Below are positions 8,836 through 17,180 of a DNA stretch of 64,000 nucleotides, piece by piece (position 1 is the first letter of the stretch; each line of letters begins with the position of its first letter). The translations under genes were made by a program, and so were the position numbers. A model generated the notes under the pieces. That model was not told the DNA's origin, searched no databases, and was given only the letters and a program-made list of their open reading frames with translations. The stretch covers positions 1 through 64,000 of the forward strand of contig NZ_SLUQ01000010.1 of the NCBI RefSeq assembly GCF_004345245.1, in the 5' to 3' direction. This DNA comes from Rhizobium sp. BK251. GTDB taxonomy: Bacteria > Pseudomonadota > Alphaproteobacteria > Rhizobiales > Rhizobiaceae.

Positions 8836-9405
8836 ATGGCACAAGAAAGAAGAGGTTCTCGCGACGATCGCCAGAACCGCGAGGAACGCGATAGCGAATT
8901 CGTCGACAAGCTGGTCGCGATCAACCGCGTTGCCAAGGTTGTTAAGGGTGGCCGCCGCTTCGGTTTTGCCGCTCTCGTTGTCGTAGGTGACCAGAAGGGC
9001 CGCGTTGGCTTCGGTCACGGCAAGGCACGCGAAGTGCCGGAAGCAATCCGCAAGGCGACTGAAGCTGCCAAGCGCGAACTGATCTTCGTACCGCTGCGTG
9101 ACGGCCGTACGCTGCATCACGACGTTCATGGCCGCCATGGCGCCGGCAAGGTTCTGCTTCGCTCGGCCAAGGTCGGTACCGGTATCATCGCCGGTGGCCC
9201 GATGCGCGCCGTTTTCGAAACGCTCGGCGTCCACGACGTCGTTGCCAAGTCGACCGGTTCGTCGAACCCGTACAACATGGTTCGCGCTACCTTCGACGCT
9301 CTGAAGCACCAGGTTCACCCGAAGGACATCGCAGCTCAGCGCGGCATCAAGTACGCCACGCTTCAGGCTCGTCGCAGCGCCTCCGGCAACGCCTCTGAAG
9401 AATAA
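8836..9405 (+). CDS. rpsE: 30S ribosomal protein S5
   Basis: S5 helps maintain decoding accuracy and lies on the mRNA entry side. The 189-aa protein has KLVAINRVAKVVKGGRRFGF, VVVGDQKGRVGFGHGKAREV and the GGPMRAVFETLGVHDVVAKS helix. ATG 8836 follows AAAAGGAAAAGG and gives the family start MAQERR; an upstream in-frame ATG at 8794 would add 14 lysine/arginine-rich residues and has no ribosome site. Confidence 0.97.
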   Translation: MAQERRGSRDDRQNREERDSEFVDKLVAINRVAKVVKGGRRFGFAALVVVGDQKGRVGFGHGKAREVPEAIRKATEAAKRELIFVPLRDGRTLHHDVHGRHGAGKVLLRSAKVGTGIIAGGPMRAVFETLGVHDVVAKSTGSSNPYNMVRATFDALKHQVHPKDIAAQRGIKYATLQARRSASGNASEE

Positions 9406-9418
9406 GGGAGCTTGACTG

Positions 9419-9628
9419 ATGGCCAAGGCTACCAAGAAGACTGAAGCGAAGACGGTTACTGTCGAACAGATCGGCAGCCCGATTCGCCGTCCGGACGTCC
9501 AGCGCAAGACGCTGATCGGTCTCGGACTGAACAAGATGCATCGTCGCCGCACGCTGGAGGACACGCCTTCGGTTCGTGGCATGATCCGTGCAGTCCAGCA
9601 TCTCGTTCGCGTTGTCGACGAGAAGTGA
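9419..9628 (+). CDS. rpmD: 50S ribosomal protein L30
   Basis: The 69-aa product carries the L30 motif VEQIGSPIRRPDVQRKTLIG and LGLNKMHRRRTLEDTPSVRGMI. L30 is a small peripheral 50S protein. AAGGGAGC precedes the ATG at 9419. rplO begins 16 bp after the stop. Confidence 0.96.
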   Translation: MAKATKKTEAKTVTVEQIGSPIRRPDVQRKTLIGLGLNKMHRRRTLEDTPSVRGMIRAVQHLVRVVDEK

Positions 9629-9644
9629 GACCGGAGTAACGCTC

Positions 9645-10118
9645 ATGAAACTCAATGAAATCAAGGACAACGAAGGTTCGACCCACAGCCGCAAGCGCCT
9701 CGGCCGCGGTATCGGTTCGGGCTCGGGCAAGACCGGTGGTCGCGGTGTGAAGGGTCAGAAGTCCCGTTCCGGCGTCGCCATCAACGGCTTTGAAGGCGGC
9801 CAGATGCCAATCTACCGCCGTCTGCCGAAGCGCGGCTTCACGAACATCTTCAAGGCTGACTTCGTCGTCGTCTCGCTGGCACGCATCCAGACCGCCATCG
9901 ACGCAGGCAAGCTCGACGCCAAGGCGACCGTTGACGCCGCCGCCCTCAAGGCTGCCGGCGTTATCCGCCGCACCAAGGATGGCGTACGCGTTCTCGCCGA
10001 CGGCGAGCTGAAGGCGAAGATCAAGCTCGAGGTTGCCGGCGCTTCCAAGCCGGCCGTCGAGAAGATCGAAAAGGCCGGTGGTTCCGTGACGCTTCTTTCT
10101 GCCGCAGCGGCAGAATAA
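9645..10118 (+). CDS. rplO: 50S ribosomal protein L15
   Basis: The 157-aa protein begins MKLNEIKDNEGSTHSRKRLG and has the glycine-rich GRGIGSGSGKTGGRGVKGQK and FEGGQMPIYRRLPKRGF blocks that define L15, a late 50S assembly protein. ATG 9645 follows CCGGAG; an in-frame ATG at 9588 lies inside rpmD. An intrinsic terminator follows 15 bp after the stop. Confidence 0.97.
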   Translation: MKLNEIKDNEGSTHSRKRLGRGIGSGSGKTGGRGVKGQKSRSGVAINGFEGGQMPIYRRLPKRGFTNIFKADFVVVSLARIQTAIDAGKLDAKATVDAAALKAAGVIRRTKDGVRVLADGELKAKIKLEVAGASKPAVEKIEKAGGSVTLLSAAAAE

Positions 10119-10133
10119 TAATCTTATGATATG

Positions 10134-10165
10134 TCGCCCGGGGTGCTTCACACCGGGCGATTTTA
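10134..10165 (+). terminator. Intrinsic terminator after rplO
   Basis: TCGCCCGG pairs with CCGGGCGA, with an inner GTG/CAC pair, and TTTT follows directly at 10161. It closes the spc block, so secY-adk probably has its own promoter in the 186 bp that follow, although no clear -35/-10 pair was found there. Confidence 0.8.
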
Positions 10166-10351
10166 CTCCCATATGTGGGCCTCACGATTCCTGCTTCGGC
10201 GCACCCTGTGCCGCGCCGGTCCAGATCGAACCAAGGGTGAGGCACAGGGTTGCGCCGCAATCCGTCCGAAGCCCGGCTCTTGAACAATTGAAATACTGAT
10301 TCCGGGTCCGGCCAATCCTCAAGCGCCGGAATTGGTAGCGCGGAGAAACGC

Positions 10352-11692
10352 ATGGCTTCTGCAGCGGAACAATTGGCTTCCAATCTGAATTTTTCGACCT
10401 TTGCCAAGGCTGAGGACCTCAAGAAGCGCCTGTGGTTCACGCTCGCTGCTCTCCTCGTCTACCGGCTTGGTACCCATATTCCGCTTCCGGGGCTCAACCC
10501 CGGCGCCTATGCCCAGGCTTTCAGCAGCCAGTCCGGCGGCATTCTCGGCCTCTTCAACATGTTTTCCGGCGGCGCCGTGCAGCGCATGGCGATCTTCGCG
10601 CTGGGCATCATGCCCTATATCTCCGCGTCGATCATCGTGCAGCTCATGACCTCGGTCGTTCCGGCGCTCGAAAACCTGAAGAAGGAAGGCGAGCAGGGTC
10701 GCAAGATCATCAACCAGTACACCCGCTACGGTACCGTGCTGCTCGGCACGCTGCAGGCTTACGGCATCGCTGTGGGGCTTGAGAGCGGCAACGGCCTTGT
10801 GATCGATCCGGGCTGGTTCTTCCGCGTCTCCACGGTCATTTCGCTTCTCGGCGGCACCATGTTCCTCATGTGGCTCGGCGAACAGATCACGTCGCGCGGC
10901 ATCGGCAACGGCATCTCGCTCATCATCTTCGCAGGCATCGCGGCCGGCCTCCCGCAGGCGCTCGCCGGCACCCTCGAGCTCGGTCGCACCGGCGCTCTTT
11001 CCACAGCCCTCATTCTGGCGGTCGTGGTCGTTGCGATCGGTGTCATCGGGCTGATCGTCTTCGTGGAGCGTGCGCAGCGCCGCCTGCTGATCCAGTATCC
11101 GAAACGTCAGGTTGGCAACCGGATGTTCCAGGGCGATACGTCGCACCTGCCGCTGAAGCTCAATACCTCGGGCGTCATTCCGGCGATCTTCGCTTCCTCG
11201 CTGCTGCTTCTGCCGGCGACCTTGGCAGGCTTTTCGAGCACCACGGCAATGCCGGGCTGGGCGACCTCGATCATCGCAGCCCTTGGCCATGGCCAGCCGC
11301 TCTATATGCTGCTCTACGGCGCGCTCATCGCTTTCTTTGCCTTCTTCTACACGGCGATCGTCTTCAATCCGAAGGACACGGCTGACAATCTGAAGAAGCA
11401 CGGTGGCTTCATTCCGGGCATCCGTCCGGGTGATCGTACTGCGGAATATATCGATTACGTGCTGACCCGCATCACGGTGATTGGCGCGATCTACCTTGTC
11501 TTCGTCTGCATCTTGCCGGAGATCCTCGTGGCCAACACAGGGGTGCCGTTATCCCTTGGTGGTACTTCGCTTTTGATCGTGGTTAGCGTAACTCTTGATA
11601 CGGTGGCACAGATCCAGGGTCACCTGATTGCACAGCAGTACGAAGGCCTGATCAAGAAATCGAAGTTGCGAGGAGGAAAGAGGGGGCGATGA
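10352..11692 (+). CDS. secY: Preprotein translocase subunit SecY
   Basis: SecY is the channel of the Sec translocon in the inner membrane. The 446-aa product has ten predicted hydrophobic spans, the plug-region entry YRLGTHIPLPG, the loop RGIGNGISLIIFAGI and the cytoplasmic EFAxxxY-like loop with KKHGGFIPGIRPG. Length is normal. A terminator separates it from rplO, and its stop overlaps the adk start by four bases (ATGA). Confidence 0.98.
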   Translation: MASAAEQLASNLNFSTFAKAEDLKKRLWFTLAALLVYRLGTHIPLPGLNPGAYAQAFSSQSGGILGLFNMFSGGAVQRMAIFALGIMPYISASIIVQLMTSVVPALENLKKEGEQGRKIINQYTRYGTVLLGTLQAYGIAVGLESGNGLVIDPGWFFRVSTVISLLGGTMFLMWLGEQITSRGIGNGISLIIFAGIAAGLPQALAGTLELGRTGALSTALILAVVVVAIGVIGLIVFVERAQRRLLIQYPKRQVGNRMFQGDTSHLPLKLNTSGVIPAIFASSLLLLPATLAGFSSTTAMPGWATSIIAALGHGQPLYMLLYGALIAFFAFFYTAIVFNPKDTADNLKKHGGFIPGIRPGDRTAEYIDYVLTRITVIGAIYLVFVCILPEILVANTGVPLSLGGTSLLIVVSVTLDTVAQIQGHLIAQQYEGLIKKSKLRGGKRGR

Positions 11693-12339
11693 GACTTATA
11701 CTTTTGGGGCCGCCGGGCGCGGGTAAGGGGACCCAGGCCCAGCGGATCGTGGAAAAGCACGGCATTCCGCAGCTTTCCACCGGTGACATGCTCCGTGCAG
11801 CCGTTGCGGCCGGCACGGAGGTAGGCAAGCGGGCAAAGGCAGTCATGGACGCTGGCAAGCTTGTCTCCGACGAGATCGTCAATGCCATCGTCTCAGAGCG
11901 TCTCGATGCTCCGGACTGTGCAAGGGGCTTCATTCTCGACGGTTATCCCAGGACGCTCGTCCAGGCCGATGCAACGGAAGCCATGCTGAAGGCGAAGGGC
12001 ATCGACCTGTCCGCCGTCATCGAGATCAAGGTCGATGACGCGGTTCTCGCGGATCGTGTTTCCGGCCGATATACCTGCGCCAATTGCGGTGCCGGCTACC
12101 ATGACACGAATCTGAAGCCGAAGGTCGAGGGTGTCTGCGACCGTTGCGGCTCGACTCACTTCAAGCGCCGCCCTGACGACAATCGCGAGACGGTCGTCAC
12201 CAGGCTGCAGGCCTATTACAAGGAAACGTCGCCCCTGGTTGGTTATTACTACGCCAAGGGCAAGCTGCGATCGGTGGACGGCATGGCCGATATTGATCAG
12301 GTCACAGCCGACATCGAAACCATTCTTTCGAAGCTGTAA
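11689..12339 (+). CDS. adk: Adenylate kinase, zinc-lid type
   Basis: Adk interconverts ATP, ADP and AMP in the cytoplasm. The 216-aa protein has the P-loop GPPGAGKGTQ (residues 7-16), the AMP-binding GFILDGYPRT and a long LID domain. The LID holds two CxxC pairs (CANC and CDRC), so it should bind structural zinc, as in Gram-positive and many rhizobial enzymes but not E. coli Adk. Start ATG 11689 overlaps the secY stop, implying coupled translation. Confidence 0.98.
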   Translation: MRLILLGPPGAGKGTQAQRIVEKHGIPQLSTGDMLRAAVAAGTEVGKRAKAVMDAGKLVSDEIVNAIVSERLDAPDCARGFILDGYPRTLVQADATEAMLKAKGIDLSAVIEIKVDDAVLADRVSGRYTCANCGAGYHDTNLKPKVEGVCDRCGSTHFKRRPDDNRETVVTRLQAYYKETSPLVGYYYAKGKLRSVDGMADIDQVTADIETILSKL

Positions 12340-12560
12340 GGCTTTGAAAATAAACTTGGCGGAATGGTTGCTTTTAAGCGCTGATTCCGCTAAACACCGC
12401 GCCAACTCGCGAAATGCCCTGCGATCGGCGCGGATTTCCCAAGGAAGTCCGGGTTCGGTCGTTTTGACATGTTGCGAACTCGAATTTGAGCAAGCGGCCC
12501 CTGTGGCGGCATAACGAAGCCCTATTGCCGGATGGCAACTGGAACGCAAGGAGAATAGGC

Positions 12561-12929
12561 GTGGCACGTATCGCTGGCGTCAACATCCCGACTGCAAAGC
12601 GCGTCGTCGTCGCGCTGACCTATATTCACGGGATTGGACCGAAATTCGCGCAGGAGATCATCGAAAAGGTCGGTATTCCGGCTGATCGCCGCGTCAATCA
12701 GCTGACTGATGCTGAAGTTCTTCAGATCCGTGAAACCATCGACCGTGACTATCAGGTCGAAGGCGATCTGCGTCGCGAAACCGCGATGAACATCAAGCGT
12801 CTGATGGATCTTGGCTGCTATCGCGGCCTGCGTCATCGCCGCGGCCTGCCGGTTCGCGGTCAGCGCACGCACACCAATGCCCGCACCCGCAAGGGTCCGG
12901 CAAAGGCGATTGCTGGCAAGAAGAAGTGA
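12561..12929 (+). CDS. rpsM: 30S ribosomal protein S13 (GTG start)
   Basis: S13 makes the head-to-50S bridge and contacts P-site tRNA. The 122-aa protein reads MARIAGVNIPTAKRVVVALT, then YIHGIGPKFAQEI, ending in RGLPVRGQRTHTNARTRKG. The start is GTG 12561, preceded by AAGGAGAATAG; an upstream in-frame ATG would add 25 unrelated residues. The 221-bp spacer after adk has a TTGACA at 12464 without a good -10, so a promoter there is only possible. Confidence 0.96.
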   Translation: MARIAGVNIPTAKRVVVALTYIHGIGPKFAQEIIEKVGIPADRRVNQLTDAEVLQIRETIDRDYQVEGDLRRETAMNIKRLMDLGCYRGLRHRRGLPVRGQRTHTNARTRKGPAKAIAGKKK

Positions 12930-12936
12930 TTTTTTG

Positions 12937-13004
12937 AGGCAATGGGCAATAGGCAGCAGGCGATAGGGTGCTCCCCGTCGCCTGCTGCCTAAATCCTGTT
13001 GCCC
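12937..13004. repeat. Heptamer-built palindrome between rpsM and rpsK
   Basis: Four to five 7-bp units run from 12937 (AGGCAAT, GGGCAAT, AGGCAGC, AGGCGAT, then degenerate). Their complement runs back on the other side as GGCAACA, GGATTTA, GGCAGCA, GGCGACG. The inner arms 12951-12963 and 12978-12990 are a perfect 13-bp inverted repeat around a 14-base loop. No T tract follows, so it is not a standard terminator. Family not recognised. Confidence 0.75.
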
Positions 13005-13059
13005 CGGAAGGTGGAGCCGCTGGCATTACGGCGGTGTAGAGATCAACGAAAGGAAAGTA

Positions 13060-13449
13060 ATGGCCAAGGAAGCTGTCCGCGTTCGCCGTCGCGAGCGCAA
13101 AAATATCTCGTCGGGTGTGGCCCACGTCAATTCGACCTTCAACAACACGATGATCACCATCACCGACGCACAGGGCAATGCGATTGCCTGGTCGTCTGCT
13201 GGTGCCAAGGGCTTCAAGGGTTCGCGCAAGTCGACCCCGTTTGCTGCCCAGATCGCTGCCGAAGACTGCGCCAAGAAGGCTCAGGAACATGGCATGAAGT
13301 CGCTTGAGGTCGAAGTTTGCGGTCCGGGTTCGGGTCGTGAATCGGCTCTGCGCGCGCTCCAGGCTGCGGGTTTCATGATCACGTCGATCCGCGACGTGAC
13401 GCCGATCCCGCACAATGGCTGCCGTCCGCGCAAGAAGCGCCGCGTCTGA
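13060..13449 (+). CDS. rpsK: 30S ribosomal protein S11
   Basis: S11 forms the 30S platform near the E site. The 129-aa product has NISSGVAHVNSTFNNTMITI, the GFKGSRKSTPFAAQ segment and the ending VRDVTPIPHNGCRPRKKRRV type (here IRDVTPIPHNGCRPRKKRRV). GAAAGGAAAG precedes the ATG. rpsD, which follows S11 in E. coli, is missing here as usual in alphaproteobacteria; rpoA comes next. Confidence 0.98.
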   Translation: MAKEAVRVRRRERKNISSGVAHVNSTFNNTMITITDAQGNAIAWSSAGAKGFKGSRKSTPFAAQIAAEDCAKKAQEHGMKSLEVEVCGPGSGRESALRALQAAGFMITSIRDVTPIPHNGCRPRKKRRV

Positions 13450-13510
13450 TCATCGCCAATCACAACACCGCCGGGCGCGACAGCGTTCCGGCCGGTGCTT
13501 CTCAAGCTCG

Positions 13511-13535
13511 GTTGCCACGATTGGATGGTGGCAAC
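13511..13535 (+). other. Hairpin in the rpsK-rpoA spacer
   Basis: GTTGCCAC and GTGGCAAC form a perfect 8-bp stem with a nine-base loop, ending 17 bases before the rpoA start. It has no T tract and stands just ahead of the GGAAGGCAGG ribosome site, so it may modulate rpoA translation or mRNA processing. Confidence 0.45.
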
Positions 13536-13552
13536 GAACGGAAGGCAGGAAC

Positions 13553-14563
13553 ATGATTCAGAAAAACTGGCAGGAACTGATCAAGCCGAACAAGGTCGAG
13601 TTTTCGTCGAGCCGCCGCACCAAGGCAACGCTCGTCGCGGAACCGCTTGAGCGCGGCTTTGGTCTGACCCTCGGCAACGCGCTCCGCCGCGTTCTGCTCT
13701 CCTCTCTGCGCGGCGCCGCCGTAACGGCCGTGCAGATCGACGGAGTGCTGCACGAGTTCTCCTCCATCCCCGGCGTTCGGGAAGATGTGACGGACATCGT
13801 GCTCAACATCAAGGAAATCGCCATCAAGATGGATGGCGACGATGCAAAGCGCATGGTCGTGCGCAAGCAGGGCCCGGGCGTCGTGACGGCCGGTGATATC
13901 CAGACGGTAGGCGACATCGAGATCCTCAACCCCGAGCATGTCATCTGCACGCTCGACGAGGGTGCCGAAATCCGTATGGAATTCACCGTCAATAACGGCA
14001 AGGGCTACGTACCGGCCGAGCGCAACCGCGCGGAAGACGCTCCGATCGGGCTTATCCCCGTCGACAGCCTCTATTCGCCGGTCAAGAAGGTCTCCTACAA
14101 GGTTGAGAACACCCGTGAAGGTCAGGTTCTCGACTACGACAAGCTGACCATGACGATCGAGACGGACGGTTCGGTCACCGGCGAAGATGCCGTTGCCTTC
14201 GCGGCGCGCATCCTTCAGGACCAGCTTTCTGTCTTCGTCAACTTCGACGAGCCGCAGAAGGAAGCCGAAGAGGAAGCCGTTACCGAGCTTGCCTTCAACC
14301 CGGCGCTGCTCAAGAAGGTGGACGAGCTGGAACTGTCGGTTCGTTCGGCAAACTGCCTGAAGAACGACAACATCGTCTATATCGGCGACCTCATCCAGAA
14401 GACCGAAGCAGAAATGCTCCGCACGCCGAACTTTGGTCGCAAGTCGCTCAACGAAATCAAGGAAGTTCTCGCTTCCATGGGCCTGCACCTCGGCATGGAA
14501 GTGCCGGCATGGCCGCCCGAGAACATCGAAGATCTCGCCAAGCGTTACGAAGACCAATACTAA
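13553..14563 (+). CDS. rpoA: DNA-directed RNA polymerase subunit alpha
   Basis: The 336-aa protein begins MIQKNWQELIKPNK. The N-terminal dimerisation domain holds EPLERGFGLTLGNALRRVLLSSL; the C-terminal domain (about residues 255-320) has the helix-hairpin-helix region LSVRSANCLKNDNI and TPNFGRKSLNEIKEVLASMGLHLGM used for UP elements and activators. The upstream in-frame extension to 13415 lies across rpsK and lacks a ribosome site. rplQ follows after 125 bp. Confidence 0.98.
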   Translation: MIQKNWQELIKPNKVEFSSSRRTKATLVAEPLERGFGLTLGNALRRVLLSSLRGAAVTAVQIDGVLHEFSSIPGVREDVTDIVLNIKEIAIKMDGDDAKRMVVRKQGPGVVTAGDIQTVGDIEILNPEHVICTLDEGAEIRMEFTVNNGKGYVPAERNRAEDAPIGLIPVDSLYSPVKKVSYKVENTREGQVLDYDKLTMTIETDGSVTGEDAVAFAARILQDQLSVFVNFDEPQKEAEEEAVTELAFNPALLKKVDELELSVRSANCLKNDNIVYIGDLIQKTEAEMLRTPNFGRKSLNEIKEVLASMGLHLGMEVPAWPPENIEDLAKRYEDQY

Positions 14564-14688
14564 GAAGCAAAGAAGGCAGGCTCTTTCGGCTGCCTTTCCC
14601 AGTCAAACAGCAGGCATGTCGCCTGCATGTGTCAGGAAACGGCAGGCCCGCCAGCAAGGCAAGGGCACTGCAATAAAGGAGAATAGCA

Positions 14689-15114
14689 ATGCGCCACGCA
14701 AAAGCCGGCCGCAAGCTGAACAGAACTGCCAGCCACCGCAAGGCGATGTTCGCCAACATGGCTGCTTCGCTCATCACGCATGAGCAGATCGTCACGACCC
14801 TGCCGAAGGCAAAGGAAATCCGTCCGATCGTCGAAAAGCTCGTCACGCTCGGCAAGCGCGGCGACCTGCACGCTCGCCGCCAGGCGATCTCGCAGATCAA
14901 GGATGCCGCTGTCGTCTCGAAGCTGTTCGACACGATCGCTTCGCGTTACGCGACCCGCAATGGCGGCTATCTGCGTATCATGAAGGCTGGCTTCCGCCAG
15001 GGCGACAACGCGGCTCTGGCCGTTGTTGAGTTCGTGGATCGCGACGTCGCTGCCAAGGGCGCTGCCGACAAGGCTCGCGTCGAGGCCGAAGCCGCCGCCG
15101 CAGAAGCTGCATAA
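14689..15114 (+). CDS. rplQ: 50S ribosomal protein L17
   Basis: The 141-aa product starts MRHAKAGRKLNRTASHRKAM and has ANMAASLITHEQIVTTLPKAKE, the L17 signature, plus an alanine/glutamate-rich tail. L17 sits near the exit tunnel. AAAGGAGAATAGC precedes the ATG. It ends the ribosomal cluster and is followed by a strong terminator. Confidence 0.98.
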   Translation: MRHAKAGRKLNRTASHRKAMFANMAASLITHEQIVTTLPKAKEIRPIVEKLVTLGKRGDLHARRQAISQIKDAAVVSKLFDTIASRYATRNGGYLRIMKAGFRQGDNAALAVVEFVDRDVAAKGAADKARVEAEAAAAEAA

Positions 15115-15136
15115 GCCATTCCGGTACGCCGGACTG

Positions 15137-15169
15137 AAAACAGCCGGATCGAAAGATCCGGCTGTTTTC
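15137..15169 (+). terminator. Strong terminator closing the ribosomal cluster
   Basis: A perfect 10-bp stem (CAGCCGGATC / GATCCGGCTG) with a GAAA tetraloop is flanked by AAAA and TTTT, making it effective on the + strand and possibly for the converging msrPQ transcript too. Confidence 0.92.
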
Positions 15170-15219
15170 GTTTGTGGTGATGCTGGGCAAGTGGTCAGGC
15201 GCAGAACCCGCCAGGCATT

Positions 15220-15885
15220 TCAGCCCGCGACGCGTGGCGGGCTGACGTTCGGCTGTCGCCGTTCGGCCCGGTCTCTCTTTCTGTTGCGCAGGACCGGTCG
15301 AACCAGGCGGTAGAGCAGCAGGAGGGTGATCAGGCCGATGTAGATGTACTGCTCGACGGAAAGCACCTTCGTCGCCAGCGAAAAATGTACCGCACCGAGT
15401 GCTGCTACGAGATAAATCAGCTTGTGCAGCCTCACCCAGTTCTTGCCGAGCCTGCGGATCGAAAACATGTTCGAAGTGATGGCGAGAGGCACCAGGAACA
15501 CGAGCCCGGCCATGCCGAACATGATGAACGGCCGCTTGGCGACATCAGCGATCACGGCCTGCAGGTAGAGCGCCTGGTCGAGGATCATGTAGACCGAGAA
15601 ATGCATCAGGGCGTAGTAAAAGGTCAGGAGGCCGAGCGCCCTGCGGTAACGGATCAGGTTCCAGCCCGCAAGTTCGCGCAAGGGGCTGACCGCGAGCGTC
15701 AGGATCAGGAAGCGTATCGTCCAGAGCCCGAGGAACAACTCGAAGGTCTTGACCGGATCGGCGCCGAGGTTTCCCGTGGCGCCGAGATAGAATTGCCAGA
15801 CGGCAGGGATGAAGCCAACCGCATAAAGCAGCCAGACGGAAGCCGGCTGCCAGCGTTTCGGCAGGCTGAGCGATATGGCCGGCAT
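15220..15885 (-). CDS. msrQ: Heme-binding membrane subunit MsrQ
   Basis: MsrQ (YedZ) is the inner-membrane b-type heme protein that feeds electrons to MsrP. The 221-aa product starts MPAISLSLPKRWQPASVWLL and has about six hydrophobic spans with histidines likely to bind heme in YYALMHFSVYM, RLHKLIYLVAALGAVHFSL. Its ATG shares one base with the msrP stop (TGATG). A longer frame to 16164 only overlaps msrP in another frame and is rejected. Confidence 0.93.
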   Translation of the reverse strand: MPAISLSLPKRWQPASVWLLYAVGFIPAVWQFYLGATGNLGADPVKTFELFLGLWTIRFLILTLAVSPLRELAGWNLIRYRRALGLLTFYYALMHFSVYMILDQALYLQAVIADVAKRPFIMFGMAGLVFLVPLAITSNMFSIRRLGKNWVRLHKLIYLVAALGAVHFSLATKVLSVEQYIYIGLITLLLLYRLVRPVLRNRKRDRAERRQPNVSPPRVAG

Positions 15886-16829
15886 CAGAAATTCGCCCTC
15901 AGATCCATCCCGGCGTAGAGACTTGCCACCTGGTCTGCATAGCCGTTGAAGGGCAGGGTGGGCCGCCTGTTGGCGCCGAAGAAGCCGCCTTCGCCGATGC
16001 GCCGCTCGGTCGCCTGGCTCCACCGCGGATGGTCGACGGCCGGGTTGACGTTGGCATAGAAGCCGTATTCCTGCGGATTGGTGAGCTGCCAGGTGTTCTT
16101 GGGCTGATCCTCGGTGAGCGTGATGCGAACGATCGACTTGATGCCCTTGAAGCCGTATTTCCACGGCACCACCAGGCGAACGGGGGCACCGTTCTGGTTC
16201 GGCATGGTCTCGCCGTAGAGGCCGACGGCAAGCAGCGTGAGCGGATGGCGTGCCTCGTCAAGCCGCAGTCCCTCCACGTAGGGCCAGTTCAGGGACTGGA
16301 AAAAGCCGTTCTGGCCCGGCATCTGGTCGGGTCTGACGACGGTCTCGAAGGCGACGTATTTAGCGCTTCCCAGCGGCTCCACCTTGTCGAGGAGGGCGGC
16401 CAGCGGGAAGCCGTCCCAGGGAATCACCATCGACCAGGCCTCGACGCAACGCATGCGGTAGACCCGTTCTTCGGGCGGGAATTCCTTGATGAGGGCCTCG
16501 ATGTCGAAGGTGCCGGGCTTGCCGACCATGCCGTCGACCTTGATGGTCCAGGGCAGCGGCTTGAATTTGCCGGAGAGTGCGGCGGGATCGCCCTTGTCGA
16601 GGCCGAACTCGTAGAAATTATTGTAGGTCGTGACGTCCTTGATCGGCGTCAGGGGCTCATCGACCGTATAGCTGCTCTTGGCTGCCGCCAGCGGCGCGGC
16701 CATGGCATCGGTGCCCGAAAGGGCAAGCGCGGCCACGGCTGCCGCTCCGAGGAATTCGCGACGCCGCAAGTACATGCCGCGCGGCGTGATCTCCGAGGAG
16801 GCGATCTTCGGAGGATGATAGGCTGTCAT
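15885..16829 (-). CDS. msrP: Protein-methionine-sulfoxide reductase catalytic subunit MsrP
   Basis: MsrP (YedY) is the periplasmic molybdopterin enzyme that repairs oxidised methionine in envelope proteins. The 314-aa protein has a twin-arginine signal (LRRREFLGAAAV, residues 21-32) and the sulfite-oxidase fold with RMRCVEAWSM, where Cys128 should bind molybdenum. The NQNGAPVRLVVPWKYGFKG region is also conserved. It is upstream of and coupled to msrQ. Confidence 0.95.
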   Translation of the reverse strand: MTAYHPPKIASSEITPRGMYLRRREFLGAAAVAALALSGTDAMAAPLAAAKSSYTVDEPLTPIKDVTTYNNFYEFGLDKGDPAALSGKFKPLPWTIKVDGMVGKPGTFDIEALIKEFPPEERVYRMRCVEAWSMVIPWDGFPLAALLDKVEPLGSAKYVAFETVVRPDQMPGQNGFFQSLNWPYVEGLRLDEARHPLTLLAVGLYGETMPNQNGAPVRLVVPWKYGFKGIKSIVRITLTEDQPKNTWQLTNPQEYGFYANVNPAVDHPRWSQATERRIGEGGFFGANRRPTLPFNGYADQVASLYAGMDLRANF

Positions 16830-17180
16830 CCTGATATTCCTTTCTGCAACTGCAGTGATGATACGCTCTATACGAAGACAAGGCGTGTTTTGTTACAGCT
16901 GTACGATGGAATTCAGCCTCGGAAGAAGGCAACTTTTTGTGTTCAGACCGGATGGAATAAAGAGTGGAGATCGTTGTCTACTCTACTCGGGGCGGTTTAT
17001 TTGCTGTTTGGCCCCGGCTCCCGCGTCTCTTGAGGCGTACCGGTTTCGGTCGCATCGGTAGTGACAGGGGAGGGCGATTGGATTAGGACAATTCCAAAAA
17101 GCGGAATGTGCCGGGATTTTTCCGGAGGCGCGTAGCCTCGAAGCGGCATCCGAGACAATTCCAGACTCGAGGAAAACATC
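16830..17180. other. Spacer between divergent msrP and ilvD
   Basis: These 351 bp must hold promoters for both genes. No clear -35/-10 pair, large palindrome or small coding frame with a ribosome site was seen. Long open frames crossing it are extensions of frames antiparallel to msrP or out of frame with ilvD. Confidence 0.5.

Noticed and set aside
12937..13004. CRISPR array or terminator
   Set aside because: Units are only 7 bp with no spacers, and there is no T tract after the stem.
16029..17033. 334-aa plus-strand frame opposite msrP
   Set aside because: Antisense to msrP, whose TAT signal and molybdenum cysteine are clear; the frame has no recognisable domain.
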